The notes beneath the pieces are model-generated. The model made no database searches, was not told the DNA's origin, and saw only the letters and a list, made by a program, of their open reading frames with translations. A program made the position numbers and the translations under genes. Positions 1-7,137 of a stretch of DNA of 15,172 nt are shown one piece after another. Source of the DNA: Mycoplasmatota bacterium (GTDB lineage Bacteria > Bacillota_I > Bacilli_A > Izemoplasmatales > Izemoplasmataceae); NCBI GenBank assembly GCA_022712785.1, contig JAFLJX010000086.1, positions 1 through 15,172 on the forward strand, given 5' to 3'. Positions within the stretch are counted from its first letter, which is position 1. The number at the start of each line of letters is the position of its first letter.

Positions 1-60
1 TAGTTGTTCTATTAATTTGATTCATAGGTGTCCTAACTTGACACAAAAGTATTTTAGTGA
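1..60. mobile_element. Probable terminal end of an IS3-like insertion sequence (remnant)
   Basis: Read on the minus strand, bases 26-44 give TGTGTCAAGTTAGGACACC, which resembles the TGTCAAGT..GACAC ends common in IS3-family elements. It also resembles the motif near 7807 in this window. Any transposase would lie left of the window; bases 3-20 could encode the last residues of one (VVLLI, stop), but that is too short to judge. Read from sequence: the motif. Inferred: that it is an IS end. Confidence 0.3.
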
Positions 61-123
61 TAGAATAATTATATACCGATGGATATAGGTCTAAATTATC
101 CGCAATTGGCTCTATGAGCTTAA

Positions 124-153
124 AAGCACACTTAACGGTGTGACTTTTTTTTA
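124..153 (+). terminator. Rho-independent terminator
   Basis: CACAC and GTGTG form a short stem around TTAACG, with A-rich sequence before it and eight T after it. It would stop transcription coming from the left, from the presumed IS or gene beyond the window edge. Confidence 0.6.
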
Positions 154-163
154 GGGAGGAATC

Positions 164-238
164 ATGATTGGGGATTTTATTTCAAAAGATCACCTCTTTT
201 TAAGAGAGGATTTTCATATTTTAATAGGGTTGGAGTGA
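164..238 (+). pseudogene. 24-codon gene stump with a good ribosome site
   Basis: An ATG follows AGGGAGGAATC, an excellent ribosome site, and opens a 24-residue frame (MIGDFISKDHLFLREDFHIL and four more) before TGA. There is no recognisable family. It looks like the 5' end of a gene whose body has been lost, or a short peptide. Its reading frame contains a CCTCT/AGAGG hairpin at about 192-209, so it could also be a leader. Nothing downstream up to 440 continues it. Confidence 0.25.
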
Positions 239-400
239 GTTTTTTTGAAATTGTATTTTGCATAATACTTTCTTGTTTCATTTGAGGTAGTAAGGGTAGT
301 AGATTTATCATTCCTAAAAGATCGAACTTAGATATTGCTCATTTGAATTAACAACAACGAACTGTACCATAAGTAATTTAATATTGATAAAGTTTGAGCA
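239..400. other. Non-coding stretch upstream of the toxin-antitoxin operon
   Basis: No supported gene. Contents seen: the palindrome GTATTTTGCATAATAC near 253-268, and the 14-base motif TACCATAAGTAATT at 365-378. That motif recurs in the same orientation at 14856-14869, near the other end of the window. Confidence 0.4.
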
Positions 401-426
401 AAAGACCAAAAGTTTTGGTCTTTTTT
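401..426 (+). terminator. Rho-independent terminator, possibly bidirectional
   Basis: AAAGACCAAAA and TTTTGGTCTTT are perfect inverted repeats around a single G, so the stem is GACC/GGTC plus A-T pairs. A T run follows. The symmetry with A on the left and T on the right would work on both strands. It insulates the promoter at 469. Confidence 0.8.
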
Positions 427-442
427 ATAATGGATGCTTAAT

Positions 443-464
443 AAGGGTAACATAAGTGACCTTT
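443..464. promoter_or_regulatory. Candidate operator of the toxin-antitoxin operon
   Basis: AAGGGTAAC and GTGACCTTT are inverted around ATAA with 7 of 9 positions matching. The site ends five bases before the -35 box of the toxin promoter. MqsA-type antitoxins repress their own operons by binding palindromes near the promoter, so this is a natural autoregulation site. That role is inferred. Confidence 0.4.
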
Positions 465-468
465 TATC

Positions 469-497
469 TTGATTTTTTGAGATGTTTCCTTTATAAT
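469..497 (+). promoter_or_regulatory. Sigma-A promoter of the mqsR-like/mqsA-like operon
   Basis: TTGATT at 469-474, a 17-base spacer and TATAAT at 492-497. The predicted transcript start near 504 leaves an untranslated leader of only about 14 nt, with the ribosome site (AAGGA, 505-509) almost at the 5' end. Confidence 0.75.
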
Positions 498-517
498 ATG
501 TTTGAAGGATGTGTTTT

Positions 518-841
518 ATGAACGTCTATGTATTCTTAAAAAAGATGAGAAGACTTGTTAATCAAGGCAATAAAAGATTTGTAATGAAACGTGATGGAAG
601 ATACTACTATGATATTCTTCTTGAAGATTTTGGTATCACAGACAAAAAAGCATGGGAACACATAAAAAACTTAAATGAACACTTCCTTTGGAATGATGGT
701 AAGCCAAATTATAATAATTCAGATGCTTTTGTGTTTAAAAAAACAATTAATGGTGTAATGGCATATATTAAAGTGAAGATTGAAGAAGGTAGAAATGGTG
801 AAGAAGTAGTTTGTATATCATTTCAACGTGATTATAAGTGA
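518..841 (+). CDS. MqsR-like type II toxin (RelE-fold mRNA interferase)
   Basis: A 107-residue protein that by family would cleave mRNA on or off the ribosome to slow growth. The match to MqsR is by pattern: an N-terminal LVNQGNKRF segment, then DFGITDKKAWEHI, then the strand-rich FVFKKTINGVMAYIKVKI, and a final ISF strand like MqsR's VSF. Length is typical (about 98-110). ATG 518 is chosen because AAGGA lies eight bases upstream; ATG 509 is inside that ribosome site. The gene ends with TGA, 16 bases before the antitoxin ATG. The order toxin then antitoxin is that of mqsRA. It could also be another RelE-superfamily nuclease; the toxin role rests mainly on the neighbouring MqsA-like gene. Confidence 0.75.
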   Translation: MNVYVFLKKMRRLVNQGNKRFVMKRDGRYYYDILLEDFGITDKKAWEHIKNLNEHFLWNDGKPNYNNSDAFVFKKTINGVMAYIKVKIEEGRNGEEVVCISFQRDYK

Positions 842-857
842 ATTTAGGAGGAGAAAT

Positions 858-1826
858 ATGAATAAACATTATTGTGAAACTTGTGAATCTGATCAAAATG
901 TGACAGTAAAAGAATTAGAGAAAAAGTTTAGTATAAAAGGAAAAGAAGTCAAAATAAAAACAGAAGTAGTAATTTGCAATAGTTGTCAAGAGGAAGTATA
1001 TGACGCGAAATTAGGTCAAAAACTTACAGAGAAGGCTATAGATGAATACAATATTCAATATGGAGTAAGCTCATGTAAAATCAAGGAGTTAAGAGAATAT
1101 TATTCAATTTCATCAGCAACACTTGCTAAGATAATTGGTTGTGCTAAGAAAACTATTTTTGCATATGAAAAGAACCAATCAGTAGCAAATGATACGCATA
1201 TGACAATATTGAAATTTGTTACAAATGATTTTGAGAATCTAAAGACATTAGCTGAAATAAATAAAATCAAGTTGACATCAAAAGAACAAGATAAAGTTTT
1301 TAATAAGAAAAAAGATATAGAAGATATAATCTTCCCTTATTCAAATCACTATAATGGCTATATTGATTTCAGTTTTGATAAGTTTATCAATGTGTTTTTA
1401 GCTATAGTTGGTAAAGGAATCGGAAAAACCAAATTAGCAAAAGGATTATTTGTACTTGATTTTAATTCATACAATGAAAAGGCGAGATCTGTATCGGGAT
1501 TAACATATGCAAAAATGCCAAGAGGACCTATGCCAAATAACTTCAAAGAATTATTAGATTATTTGGTTGATAAAGGGATAATCAAAGTTGAAACTACATT
1601 TGAAGGGGATATTACAAATATTAATATTTATCCTTTAAAAGAAGCTGACATGTCCAAATTAGATGAATCAGAAATCGACTTGATTAATAGAGCAAAAAAT
1701 TACATTAAAGATAAGACAGCTACAGAACTTATTGAATTATCTCATGAAGGATTGATCTGGAACTCTACAGACAATAATAAGTTCATTTCATACGATAAGG
1801 TTGAAGATTTAAGAATGAAAATTTAG
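858..1826 (+). CDS. MqsA-like antitoxin fused to a Panacea (SocA/DUF4065) domain
   Basis: A 322-residue protein expected to bind and neutralise the preceding toxin and to repress the operon. Domains in order: a zinc site C6-x2-C9 and C40-x2-C43; a helix-turn-helix at about 72-110 (ELREYYSISSATLAKIIGCA), as in YgiT-type MqsA antitoxins; then at about 170-260 a Panacea domain, with GLFVLDFNSY and SGLTYAKMPRGPMPNNF matching the usual 'Y/GPVP' core. Panacea domains are known as antitoxin modules paired with many unrelated toxins. ATG 858 has AGGAGG six bases upstream; an in-frame extension from 828 has no ribosome site. MqsA itself is about 130 residues, so this is the long Panacea-fused architecture. 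Confidence 0.85.
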   Translation: MNKHYCETCESDQNVTVKELEKKFSIKGKEVKIKTEVVICNSCQEEVYDAKLGQKLTEKAIDEYNIQYGVSSCKIKELREYYSISSATLAKIIGCAKKTIFAYEKNQSVANDTHMTILKFVTNDFENLKTLAEINKIKLTSKEQDKVFNKKKDIEDIIFPYSNHYNGYIDFSFDKFINVFLAIVGKGIGKTKLAKGLFVLDFNSYNEKARSVSGLTYAKMPRGPMPNNFKELLDYLVDKGIIKVETTFEGDITNINIYPLKEADMSKLDESEIDLINRAKNYIKDKTATELIELSHEGLIWNSTDNNKFISYDKVEDLRMKI

Positions 1827-1841
1827 GAAGGGTTTGATGCT

Positions 1842-2084
1842 ATGTATAAAATAATGGCTTCAATTAGTGCATTTATTAGGATATTCATGTTGCCAAACCC
1901 ATTTGGGGAGATGGAGTTTGGGTTCTTTATAAATATTATTGTAGGAGAACCATTATTTCATGCTCTTGCATTTGGAATAGTAGGAATAGTCTATTCGAGA
2001 GGAGATGCTCCTGCATTAGGATCTTTAATGTATTTGATCACATATTGGGGACTTGTTGTTGTTGTGCAAGGTATTGTAGCCTAA
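1842..2084 (+). CDS. Small two-TM membrane protein of unknown function
   Basis: An 80-residue hydrophobic protein with two likely membrane segments, at about 24-50 and 57-79. The loop between them holds YSRGDAPALGS, which looks conserved-like rather than random. The ribosome site AGGAAGG overlaps the stop codon of the antitoxin gene, so it should be translated from the same mRNA. I do not recognise a family. It may be a third operon member or an independent gene captured next to the toxin-antitoxin pair. Confidence 0.6.
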   Translation: MYKIMASISAFIRIFMLPNPFGEMEFGFFINIIVGEPLFHALAFGIVGIVYSRGDAPALGSLMYLITYWGLVVVVQGIVA

Positions 2085-2116
2085 TCAATAGAATGAGTTT
2101 AGGAAGTTGTGAAAAT

Positions 2117-2260
2117 ATGAATAAAATGATTGGGACATTAAGCAGTATTACAATATCAGGAATTGTTATGTATTGTATTAAACTTGTTGTAAGAAATTAT
2201 ATTAAGAATAATCCAGCAGAGGTTATTACTTTTGAATCAACAGTACTTAATCGAATATAG
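2117..2260 (+). CDS. Short hydrophobic peptide, possibly a gene remnant
   Basis: A 47-residue frame with one possible membrane segment (IGTLSSITISGIVMYCIKLVV) and a short polar tail. ATG 2117 is preceded at a distance by AGGAAGTTG, a moderate ribosome site; the longer frame from 2045 overlaps the previous gene. There is no recognisable family. It could be a real small protein or the start of a decayed membrane protein; the following 400 bases are non-coding, which favours decay. Confidence 0.35.
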   Translation: MNKMIGTLSSITISGIVMYCIKLVVRNYIKNNPAEVITFESTVLNRI

Positions 2261-2349
2261 TAAAGTAAAGATTTATTCGGCGATTATTACTCTCTCAAAG
2301 AAGTGATTGGTAGTGGGGTTGATAATGATGAAACACGATAAGTGGTAAG

Positions 2350-2402
2350 GTTAAGATCATATGTCTCACATTTAGTTGTAAACATGATATGAAGGTCTTA
2401 AC
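2350..2402. repeat. Long imperfect hairpin in a non-coding stretch (2261-2663)
   Basis: GTTAAGATCATAT (2350-2362) pairs with ATATGA plus TCTTAAC (2387-2402), giving 13 pairs interrupted by one AGG bulge and a 24-base loop. No T run follows, so it is not a simple terminator. The loop holds TTTAGTTGTAAAC, a weak relative of the inverted repeat site found 41 bases further on. The rest of 2261-2663 has no supported gene. Confidence 0.45.
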
Positions 2403-2442
2403 AAAGGGTTTTCAAGAAGCAAAGACATAGAATTGCATACTA

Positions 2443-2463
2443 CTTTTAGTTGCAACTTCTCAT
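2443..2463 (-). repeat. Inverted copy of the ATAATAAGTTGCAACTAA site
   Basis: Read on the minus strand this 21-mer begins ATGAGAAGTTGCAACTAA and matches the copy at 13653-13673 at 19 of 21 positions, including an identical run of 15 bases. It lies in non-coding DNA 180 bases after the last small ORF of the toxin-antitoxin block. It is the only strong copy in the opposite orientation. Confidence 0.6.
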
Positions 2464-2518
2464 CCAAAGTTACTTTATTAATTGTGGAGATTATTAAGTT
2501 AAAGTGATAAAATGAAAA

Positions 2519-2557
2519 GAGGCATAATGATATATAAAACATTATGTTTCTTATTTT
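2519..2557 (+). terminator. Rho-independent terminator
   Basis: GAGGCATAATG pairs with CATTATGTTTC (11 pairs, two of them G-U) around a 10-base loop, followed by a T-rich run. It separates the toxin-antitoxin side from the LytTR operon. Confidence 0.6.
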
Positions 2558-2633
2558 ATGAAATTAATTGAATGTAACATATGAGTATGCATAAGCAACA
2601 TGTGAAGAGAATATATCTTATAGTTATTGGGTA

Positions 2634-2642
2634 TGGTACTAT
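2634..2642 (+). promoter_or_regulatory. Extended -10 promoter of the LytTR operon
   Basis: TGGTACTAT fits a TGn-TACTAT extended -10; the -35 is weak (TATCTT at 2614-2619, 17-base spacer). It sits 22 bases before the ATG. No clear LytTR direct-repeat binding site could be made out upstream. Confidence 0.4.
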
Positions 2643-2663
2643 GATTTTGACAGGGGGATACCT

Positions 2664-3113
2664 ATGAAAGTAAAACTGCTGTGTGATAAAGAAAAACTAG
2701 AAGAATACAAAACGAAACTTGAGAATGGTATAACCATTTCTCAAGATGATTTTGAGTTGATTGTTATTGAACCTGATTTTCACAAAACTGAGATAATTGG
2801 TAAAACAAAAAAGGATGAATATGAAATCATAAAATGGAGTGAGATTCTATATGTTGAAAGTTATGGGCATGAGATTATCGCTACTACTGTTAGTGGTAAA
2901 AGAACAATCAAGGAAAAACTTTATGAGATTGAAGGAATATTTCAGGATAAAGGGTTTTTGAGAGTGAACAAATCATATGTGATAAACAAAGGGTATATTA
3001 AAACGATAAAACCAACATTTAATACAAAACTGGTATTAACTATGAAAGATGATTCAATTATTGAAGTGACAAGAAATTATTACTACTCATTTAAAAGTAG
3101 TATAGGACTATAG
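2664..3113 (+). CDS. LytTR-family DNA-binding regulator
   Basis: A 149-residue transcription regulator without a receiver domain. The first ~45 residues are a short helical/strand lead (DKEKLEEYKTKLENG). The LytTR domain then runs from about 50 to 149, with ILYVESYGHEI, the typical FLRVNKSYVINKGYIKTI and a closing VTRNYYYSFK. Stand-alone LytTR proteins of this size usually sit next to a membrane protein that restrains them (the LytTR regulatory systems of streptococci are the known case). The next gene, 11 bases downstream, encodes such a membrane protein. Ribosome site GGGGG six bases before ATG. The binding site and regulon are unknown. Confidence 0.9.
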   Translation: MKVKLLCDKEKLEEYKTKLENGITISQDDFELIVIEPDFHKTEIIGKTKKDEYEIIKWSEILYVESYGHEIIATTVSGKRTIKEKLYEIEGIFQDKGFLRVNKSYVINKGYIKTIKPTFNTKLVLTMKDDSIIEVTRNYYYSFKSSIGL

Positions 3114-3124
3114 GAGGGGTGAAC

Positions 3125-4267
3125 ATGAAGAAAAGCACGATAGCATTATTGTTCTTTGTATTACTGTTTCTAACAGGATGCTCAGATGAATCCCTTAATC
3201 AATTAGAAGAAGAAATTAGAGAGTTCGATTATTATACTGAAGTGTTTACATTTAATACTGAACGGTTGAATATAAGATTGTTTAGTGCGTATAACGAGGG
3301 AGACTTAGAAGTTACCTATATTTACTATAGTGATGATATAACTTCTGACTATGAGATTTTAGTTTATTATGATTCAGAAATCATTTTTGAAGATTTTGTT
3401 GTGGTTGATTATGAGGATGATAATCAAGTTATTGGAACATTTAGACATTCTGATTTTTCAATTGATAAAGATATTGCACTTGCAGAGATAAGAGTGGTGT
3501 CACCGGGATTTATCTCTAGTGATAGTTACGTTGGGAATGCTGTTGCTCAGGAGTTTTATATTCTTAGTAGTATTGATGATATAGATGTTTTAGAAAGAGT
3601 GTATATAGATGCTTTCAATTATCAAGACTTAGAACTTGAAGTAGATGGTCTTGGAGCACTTGATCAATTAAGAAGCAGAACAGCCATAGTAATTATTATA
3701 TCTGCAGTTGTATTATACTTTCTTTGCCTTTATTCATATAAGTCTTATTACTCGAATCAGCTTCAAAAACAACTGATAAACCCAGATAAAAAGCGTTTCT
3801 TACCTGACATTACTAAGTTTAAATATGTTTCATTTATAACATTTATTTTTCTCACAATCGTGGTAATAGTTATATCTTTATACATTATAGGTAATAGTAA
3901 ATTAAAATATGAGTACTATGATCAGTATCAATTGAATTACGAAGCTGTAGAATCAGAAATAGTTAACCTAAGATATGGATCTAATACACCGACAACGATG
4001 GCAGAACTTGAAGATAACTCCAATCAAATGGCATTTGTCGAAAAAGTAGCTTCTCACAAGATAATTGGTTATGTAGAAATAGTAACTGGAGAGAACTATC
4101 CTGTTAAAACCATAATCCCTGAGAGTGGCTATGGAGGATATGAATATCAGCTAATATATCGTCATCTAATGGGAGATTCACTTACTATCGTTGTGTATGA
4201 ACGCTATTATGGTGAGCAGAATATAATCTTTGAGCGCGTATTTGATTATGATGGAAGGTGGGATTAA
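3125..4267 (+). CDS. Lipoprotein with two internal TM segments, possible LytTR partner
   Basis: A 380-residue protein. MKKSTIALLFFVLLFLTGC is a lipoprotein signal with lipobox LTGC, so C19 should be lipidated. Residues 20-185 are acidic, tyrosine-rich and strand-like. Two membrane segments follow, at about 186-206 and 234-257, and a second exposed domain runs from 258 to the end. Both large domains should be outside and the 207-233 loop (SYYSNQLQKQ..DPDKKRF) inside. I do not recognise a family. The start is ATG 3125 (GGAGGGG just upstream), not the GTG six bases earlier, which is inside the ribosome site. It lies 11 bases after the LytTR gene and one base before the next gene, so it is in one operon; a sensor or restraining role is inferred from position. 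Confidence 0.7.
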   Translation: MKKSTIALLFFVLLFLTGCSDESLNQLEEEIREFDYYTEVFTFNTERLNIRLFSAYNEGDLEVTYIYYSDDITSDYEILVYYDSEIIFEDFVVVDYEDDNQVIGTFRHSDFSIDKDIALAEIRVVSPGFISSDSYVGNAVAQEFYILSSIDDIDVLERVYIDAFNYQDLELEVDGLGALDQLRSRTAIVIIISAVVLYFLCLYSYKSYYSNQLQKQLINPDKKRFLPDITKFKYVSFITFIFLTIVVIVISLYIIGNSKLKYEYYDQYQLNYEAVESEIVNLRYGSNTPTTMAELEDNSNQMAFVEKVASHKIIGYVEIVTGENYPVKTIIPESGYGGYEYQLIYRHLMGDSLTIVVYERYYGEQNIIFERVFDYDGRWD

Positions 4268-4268
4268 G

Positions 4269-4823
4269 ATGAATGTTAAGAAGTTTATATTACCGAGTAC
4301 ATTATTAATTCTTCTTATCAGCGCACTCATCTATACGAATATTAACTATTTATATATGCCTTATCAATATAGTAAAAGTGAAGTTGTACCTCTAGATTGG
4401 ACTGAATTCGAAGGACCACTATTACTCGAGATATGTCATGATGGTTTCGATGGTGAATGCGTATATTCAAGGGACAAAGAAGATATTGAGTTTATTATAG
4501 ATTCGCTTAGAGAGTTAGAGTATGTAACAAAATCTAGAGGGGAATTTAGAGAACTTGAGTATAGTACTGAAGATTTAACTGACGTTGGCATGGGATACTA
4601 TTTTGATAACCAATATAACGTAATCATTAGACAATTAGAAACAACAAAAGATGGATACGATTTAGGGTATTGGGTTTATTCCTTTGACTTTTATACATTC
4701 TCTGATTATGTCAATGGACCCGGAGGTAGTTACTACTATTATGAACTACCCGATGAAGTCCGTGAGTTTGTGTACAAGGCAGGAAATGATTTTACACCAC
4801 ATGATGAACTATTTGGAGAATAA
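4269..4823 (+). CDS. Membrane-anchored extracellular protein of unknown function
   Basis: A 184-residue protein with one N-terminal membrane segment (about 5-24, PSTLLILLISALIYTNINYLY-like, no lipobox cysteine or clear cleavage site). An acidic, aromatic exterior domain follows, with two cysteines near 54-61 (EICHDGFDGEC) that could form a disulfide. ATG 4269 follows GGAAGGTGGG and starts one base after the previous stop, so translation is coupled. It is the last gene of the LytTR operon, which ends in a strong terminator. The family is not recognised; it probably works with the preceding lipoprotein at the cell surface. Confidence 0.65.
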   Translation: MNVKKFILPSTLLILLISALIYTNINYLYMPYQYSKSEVVPLDWTEFEGPLLLEICHDGFDGECVYSRDKEDIEFIIDSLRELEYVTKSRGEFRELEYSTEDLTDVGMGYYFDNQYNVIIRQLETTKDGYDLGYWVYSFDFYTFSDYVNGPGGSYYYYELPDEVREFVYKAGNDFTPHDELFGE

Positions 4824-4847
4824 GGCCTAGTTGATAGGCTTTTTTTT
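4822..4847 (+). terminator. Rho-independent terminator of the LytTR operon
   Basis: AAGGCCTA and TAGGCTT pair around GTTGA, followed by a run of eight T. The stem starts at the last base of the TAA stop codon. Confidence 0.9.
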
Positions 4848-4910
4848 CGAGCATTATGTAACAAAGTTTTTTAATTAAGTGTGTATACATATATCTTACG
4901 TGGTATTATT

Positions 4911-5813
4911 ATGAATAAGGATGTGGTAAATGTGGACCTTCAAAAGTTTTTTAAAGAGGAAATAAAGAATACAAATAAAATTGAAAAAGGTTTTTCCTTA
5001 GATGAAAAGTATATTGTGAATAATAAATATATAGTTAGAGTTATTCCATTAGAACGATATGAGCAATTTAAAGAAGTGTTTCGAGTTCAAAAAGATTTTG
5101 AAAAAATTGCTCTTTGTCAAAAGGTAATCAATCTTACAAAGGACATTAACTTTGGGTATTATATAACGGAATATATAGAAGGAAAGAATGGACTTGAAGT
5201 AATTGAAAGTTATCCTACAGAAAGACAATATGAACTCGGTAAGGTTGCAGCTAAAGAAATTGTCAAGTTTCATAAAGCATATCCTCTTCCTGATTTTGAT
5301 ATGAAGCAACATTTAGATAATTACTTAAATACAAAAATTAAAGTTGCTTTAGAATGTAATGTAAAAGAATTACTACCTGAAATAGATGATATTATTGAGT
5401 TAGTCAAAAACAATATACATCATCTCTATTCATTGCAGGGTGTTCAAACACATGCAGATTATCACTTATTCAATATGATTTTTGATGATGGCGAATATAT
5501 GGGTGTTATTGATTTTGAAAGAGTACGTCCTGGATCAATACTTACAGATTTTAGAAATAACACACCACATATCAGTAAGATTAGTCCCTGTTTTGCATCG
5601 GGATATATAGATGGGTATTTAGAAGAAGTACATATAAGTGATTTTTTCTTAATGTATAATGTCTATGATTTACTACTGGCTATCGCAGCAATACCATGGG
5701 TACAAAAATTCGACTCAGAGAATGTAAATAATAGTATAAAAATGATTATGACGATTTATGAGCAAAAAGACAATCTATCAAGTAGTCCAACATGGTATGT
5801 GGGAAAATATTAA
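4911..5813 (+). CDS. APH-family small-molecule kinase (aminoglycoside phosphotransferase-like)
   Basis: A 300-residue protein of the APH/choline kinase fold that moves phosphate from ATP or GTP to a hydroxyl of a small molecule. The catalytic loop is HADYHLFN (H181, D183 as base, N188), and the metal-binding aspartate is D201 in VIDFERVRPG. Also seen are the hinge-like YYITEYIEG and a helical C-terminal half. Length is typical (about 260-310). The substrate cannot be told; homologues act on aminoglycosides, macrolides, choline, homoserine or sugars. ATG 4911 is chosen although its ribosome site is poor (only GTGG); GTG 4881 is no better. First gene of an apparent four-gene run with a GNAT and a nucleoside phosphorylase. 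Gap to the next gene is 23 bases. Confidence 0.85.
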   Translation: MNKDVVNVDLQKFFKEEIKNTNKIEKGFSLDEKYIVNNKYIVRVIPLERYEQFKEVFRVQKDFEKIALCQKVINLTKDINFGYYITEYIEGKNGLEVIESYPTERQYELGKVAAKEIVKFHKAYPLPDFDMKQHLDNYLNTKIKVALECNVKELLPEIDDIIELVKNNIHHLYSLQGVQTHADYHLFNMIFDDGEYMGVIDFERVRPGSILTDFRNNTPHISKISPCFASGYIDGYLEEVHISDFFLMYNVYDLLLAIAAIPWVQKFDSENVNNSIKMIMTIYEQKDNLSSSPTWYVGKY

Positions 5814-5836
5814 GTCTAGAAAAAGGGAGTGGAAAT

Positions 5837-6361
5837 ATGCTGAGATTTGAATTGCCAACATTAAAAAGAAAAGAACAAGCAATAGATTATATACATGAAT
5901 TTCACAAGCATAAATCAAATGTAAATGGTACAGGTGGTTTAGATATCAATGATTACGAAAACTGGCTGAAGCGAACTATTGATGCTCATAAGGGTGCAAA
6001 TATTCGTAAAGATAGAGTTCCTGCAAGCACATACTTTGTATTTGATGAAGATGATAAGCTTATTGGGATGTGTAATATTAGACATATACTAAGTGAATAT
6101 CTAATCACATCTGGAAGTGGACATATAGGGTATTCAGTACGACCTAATGAAAGAAGAAAAGGATATGCTACATCAATTCTTCAGGAATCACTTAATATCT
6201 TAAGAAATGATTTTGGTGTTGCCGAAGCATTAGTAGGTTGTTATAAAGACAATGTAGGATCTAAAAAAACGATTATTGCAAATGGTGGTATTCTTCAACG
6301 AGAAATATTGGAAGAAAATGGGGAAACCACAATAGCATATACAATTCAGTTAAACAGATAG
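5837..6361 (+). CDS. GNAT N-acetyltransferase, COG3981-like
   Basis: A 174-residue acetyl-CoA-dependent acyltransferase. The N-terminal half has HEFHKHKSNVNGTGGLD and VPASTYFVFDEDDKLIGMCNIRH, typical of the predicted acetyltransferases of COG3981. The acetyl-CoA pyrophosphate loop is R106-R107-K-G109-Y-A111. The C-terminal NVGSKKTIIANGG is the usual adenine-side helix and strand. ATG 5837 has AGGGAGTGG upstream; the longer frame overlaps the kinase gene. The acceptor substrate is unknown. Ten bases separate it from the phosphorylase gene, so these are co-transcribed. Confidence 0.9.
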   Translation: MLRFELPTLKRKEQAIDYIHEFHKHKSNVNGTGGLDINDYENWLKRTIDAHKGANIRKDRVPASTYFVFDEDDKLIGMCNIRHILSEYLITSGSGHIGYSVRPNERRKGYATSILQESLNILRNDFGVAEALVGCYKDNVGSKKTIIANGGILQREILEENGETTIAYTIQLNR

Positions 6362-6371
6362 GGGGAGTAAC

Positions 6372-7136
6372 GTGGGAAAGATACCGATTTTAGAAACAAA
6401 AGGCTTGGATGAAAAAGGGATTATTAGTCCAAACATTATTTTAAATGATTATGATAAGTTACCAGAAGACATTGATACAGCAGTTATGTTATTTGATGGG
6501 TATCCAGATGAAGAGTTATTAAAAGATTCTAAACCTCTATTCAGATTCGTTGGAGCTTCTTATAGACTTCAACAATACATATATAAAAATTCTATCGTTC
6601 TAGCTTATGCTCCATTAGGAAGTGCAGCAGCTGGTGGACTTTTAGAAGAACTAATAGCACTTGGAATTAAAAAGACTATTGCATGTGGTAGTAGTGGACT
6701 AATAGGAGACTTTGATCCAAAGAATGTATTACTAGTGTCTAAAGCGATTAGAGATGAAGGATTATCATATCATTATATGGAACCTTCTCTCTTTGTAGAA
6801 ACTGATAAAGAGTTAAATGAATTAGTTGAGAATGAACTTCAAAAGAAAAACATCGTATTTGAAGAGGGTATTACATGGACAACAGATGCATTTTACAGGG
6901 AAACTAAGTCTCGTATAGAAATAAGAAAACAAGAAGGAGCTGTTGCTGTTGAAATGGAATGTGCAGGAATGGCTGCTGTTTCTAAGTTTAGAAACACACA
7001 ATTCTCACAAATATTGTATTTCTCAGATATAGTAAATCAAGATGCTTGGAGTGGCTTCTTAGTTGAAAGAAGAAGTATTAAAGATGTAGTAAATAAAATT
7101 GCAGTTGATATAGCTATGAAAATAAATGGTAAATAG
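6372..7136 (+). CDS. Nucleoside phosphorylase (PNP/UDP phosphorylase family)
   Basis: A 254-residue protein of the PNP_UDP_1 fold, which splits nucleosides with phosphate to base and ribose-1-phosphate (some members hydrolyse instead). Seen: the phosphate-loop-like GSSGL at 106-110, the TTDAFYRET segment near 170-178, and the family signature VEMECAG with E194-M195-E196, where E196 contacts the ribose. The start is GTG 6372 with AGGGGGAG in front; no better ATG exists. Its uracil- or purine-specific residues cannot be judged. Position after a kinase and an acetyltransferase suggests a small-molecule modification or salvage role; alternatively the set is a chance collection of accessory genes. 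Confidence 0.9.
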   Translation: MGKIPILETKGLDEKGIISPNIILNDYDKLPEDIDTAVMLFDGYPDEELLKDSKPLFRFVGASYRLQQYIYKNSIVLAYAPLGSAAAGGLLEELIALGIKKTIACGSSGLIGDFDPKNVLLVSKAIRDEGLSYHYMEPSLFVETDKELNELVENELQKKNIVFEEGITWTTDAFYRETKSRIEIRKQEGAVAVEMECAGMAAVSKFRNTQFSQILYFSDIVNQDAWSGFLVERRSIKDVVNKIAVDIAMKINGK

Positions 7137-7137
7137 A

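Noticed and set aside
5049..5312. 87-residue minus-strand frame inside the APH-like kinase gene
   Set aside because: Shadow of a gene with clear catalytic motifs on the other strand.
5807..5816. ATATTAAGTC after the first kinase gene as another array site
   Set aside because: Only the AT-rich left half resembles the site and the GCAAC half is absent; expected by chance at this base composition. A similar weak match at 2491-2510 was left out for the same reason.
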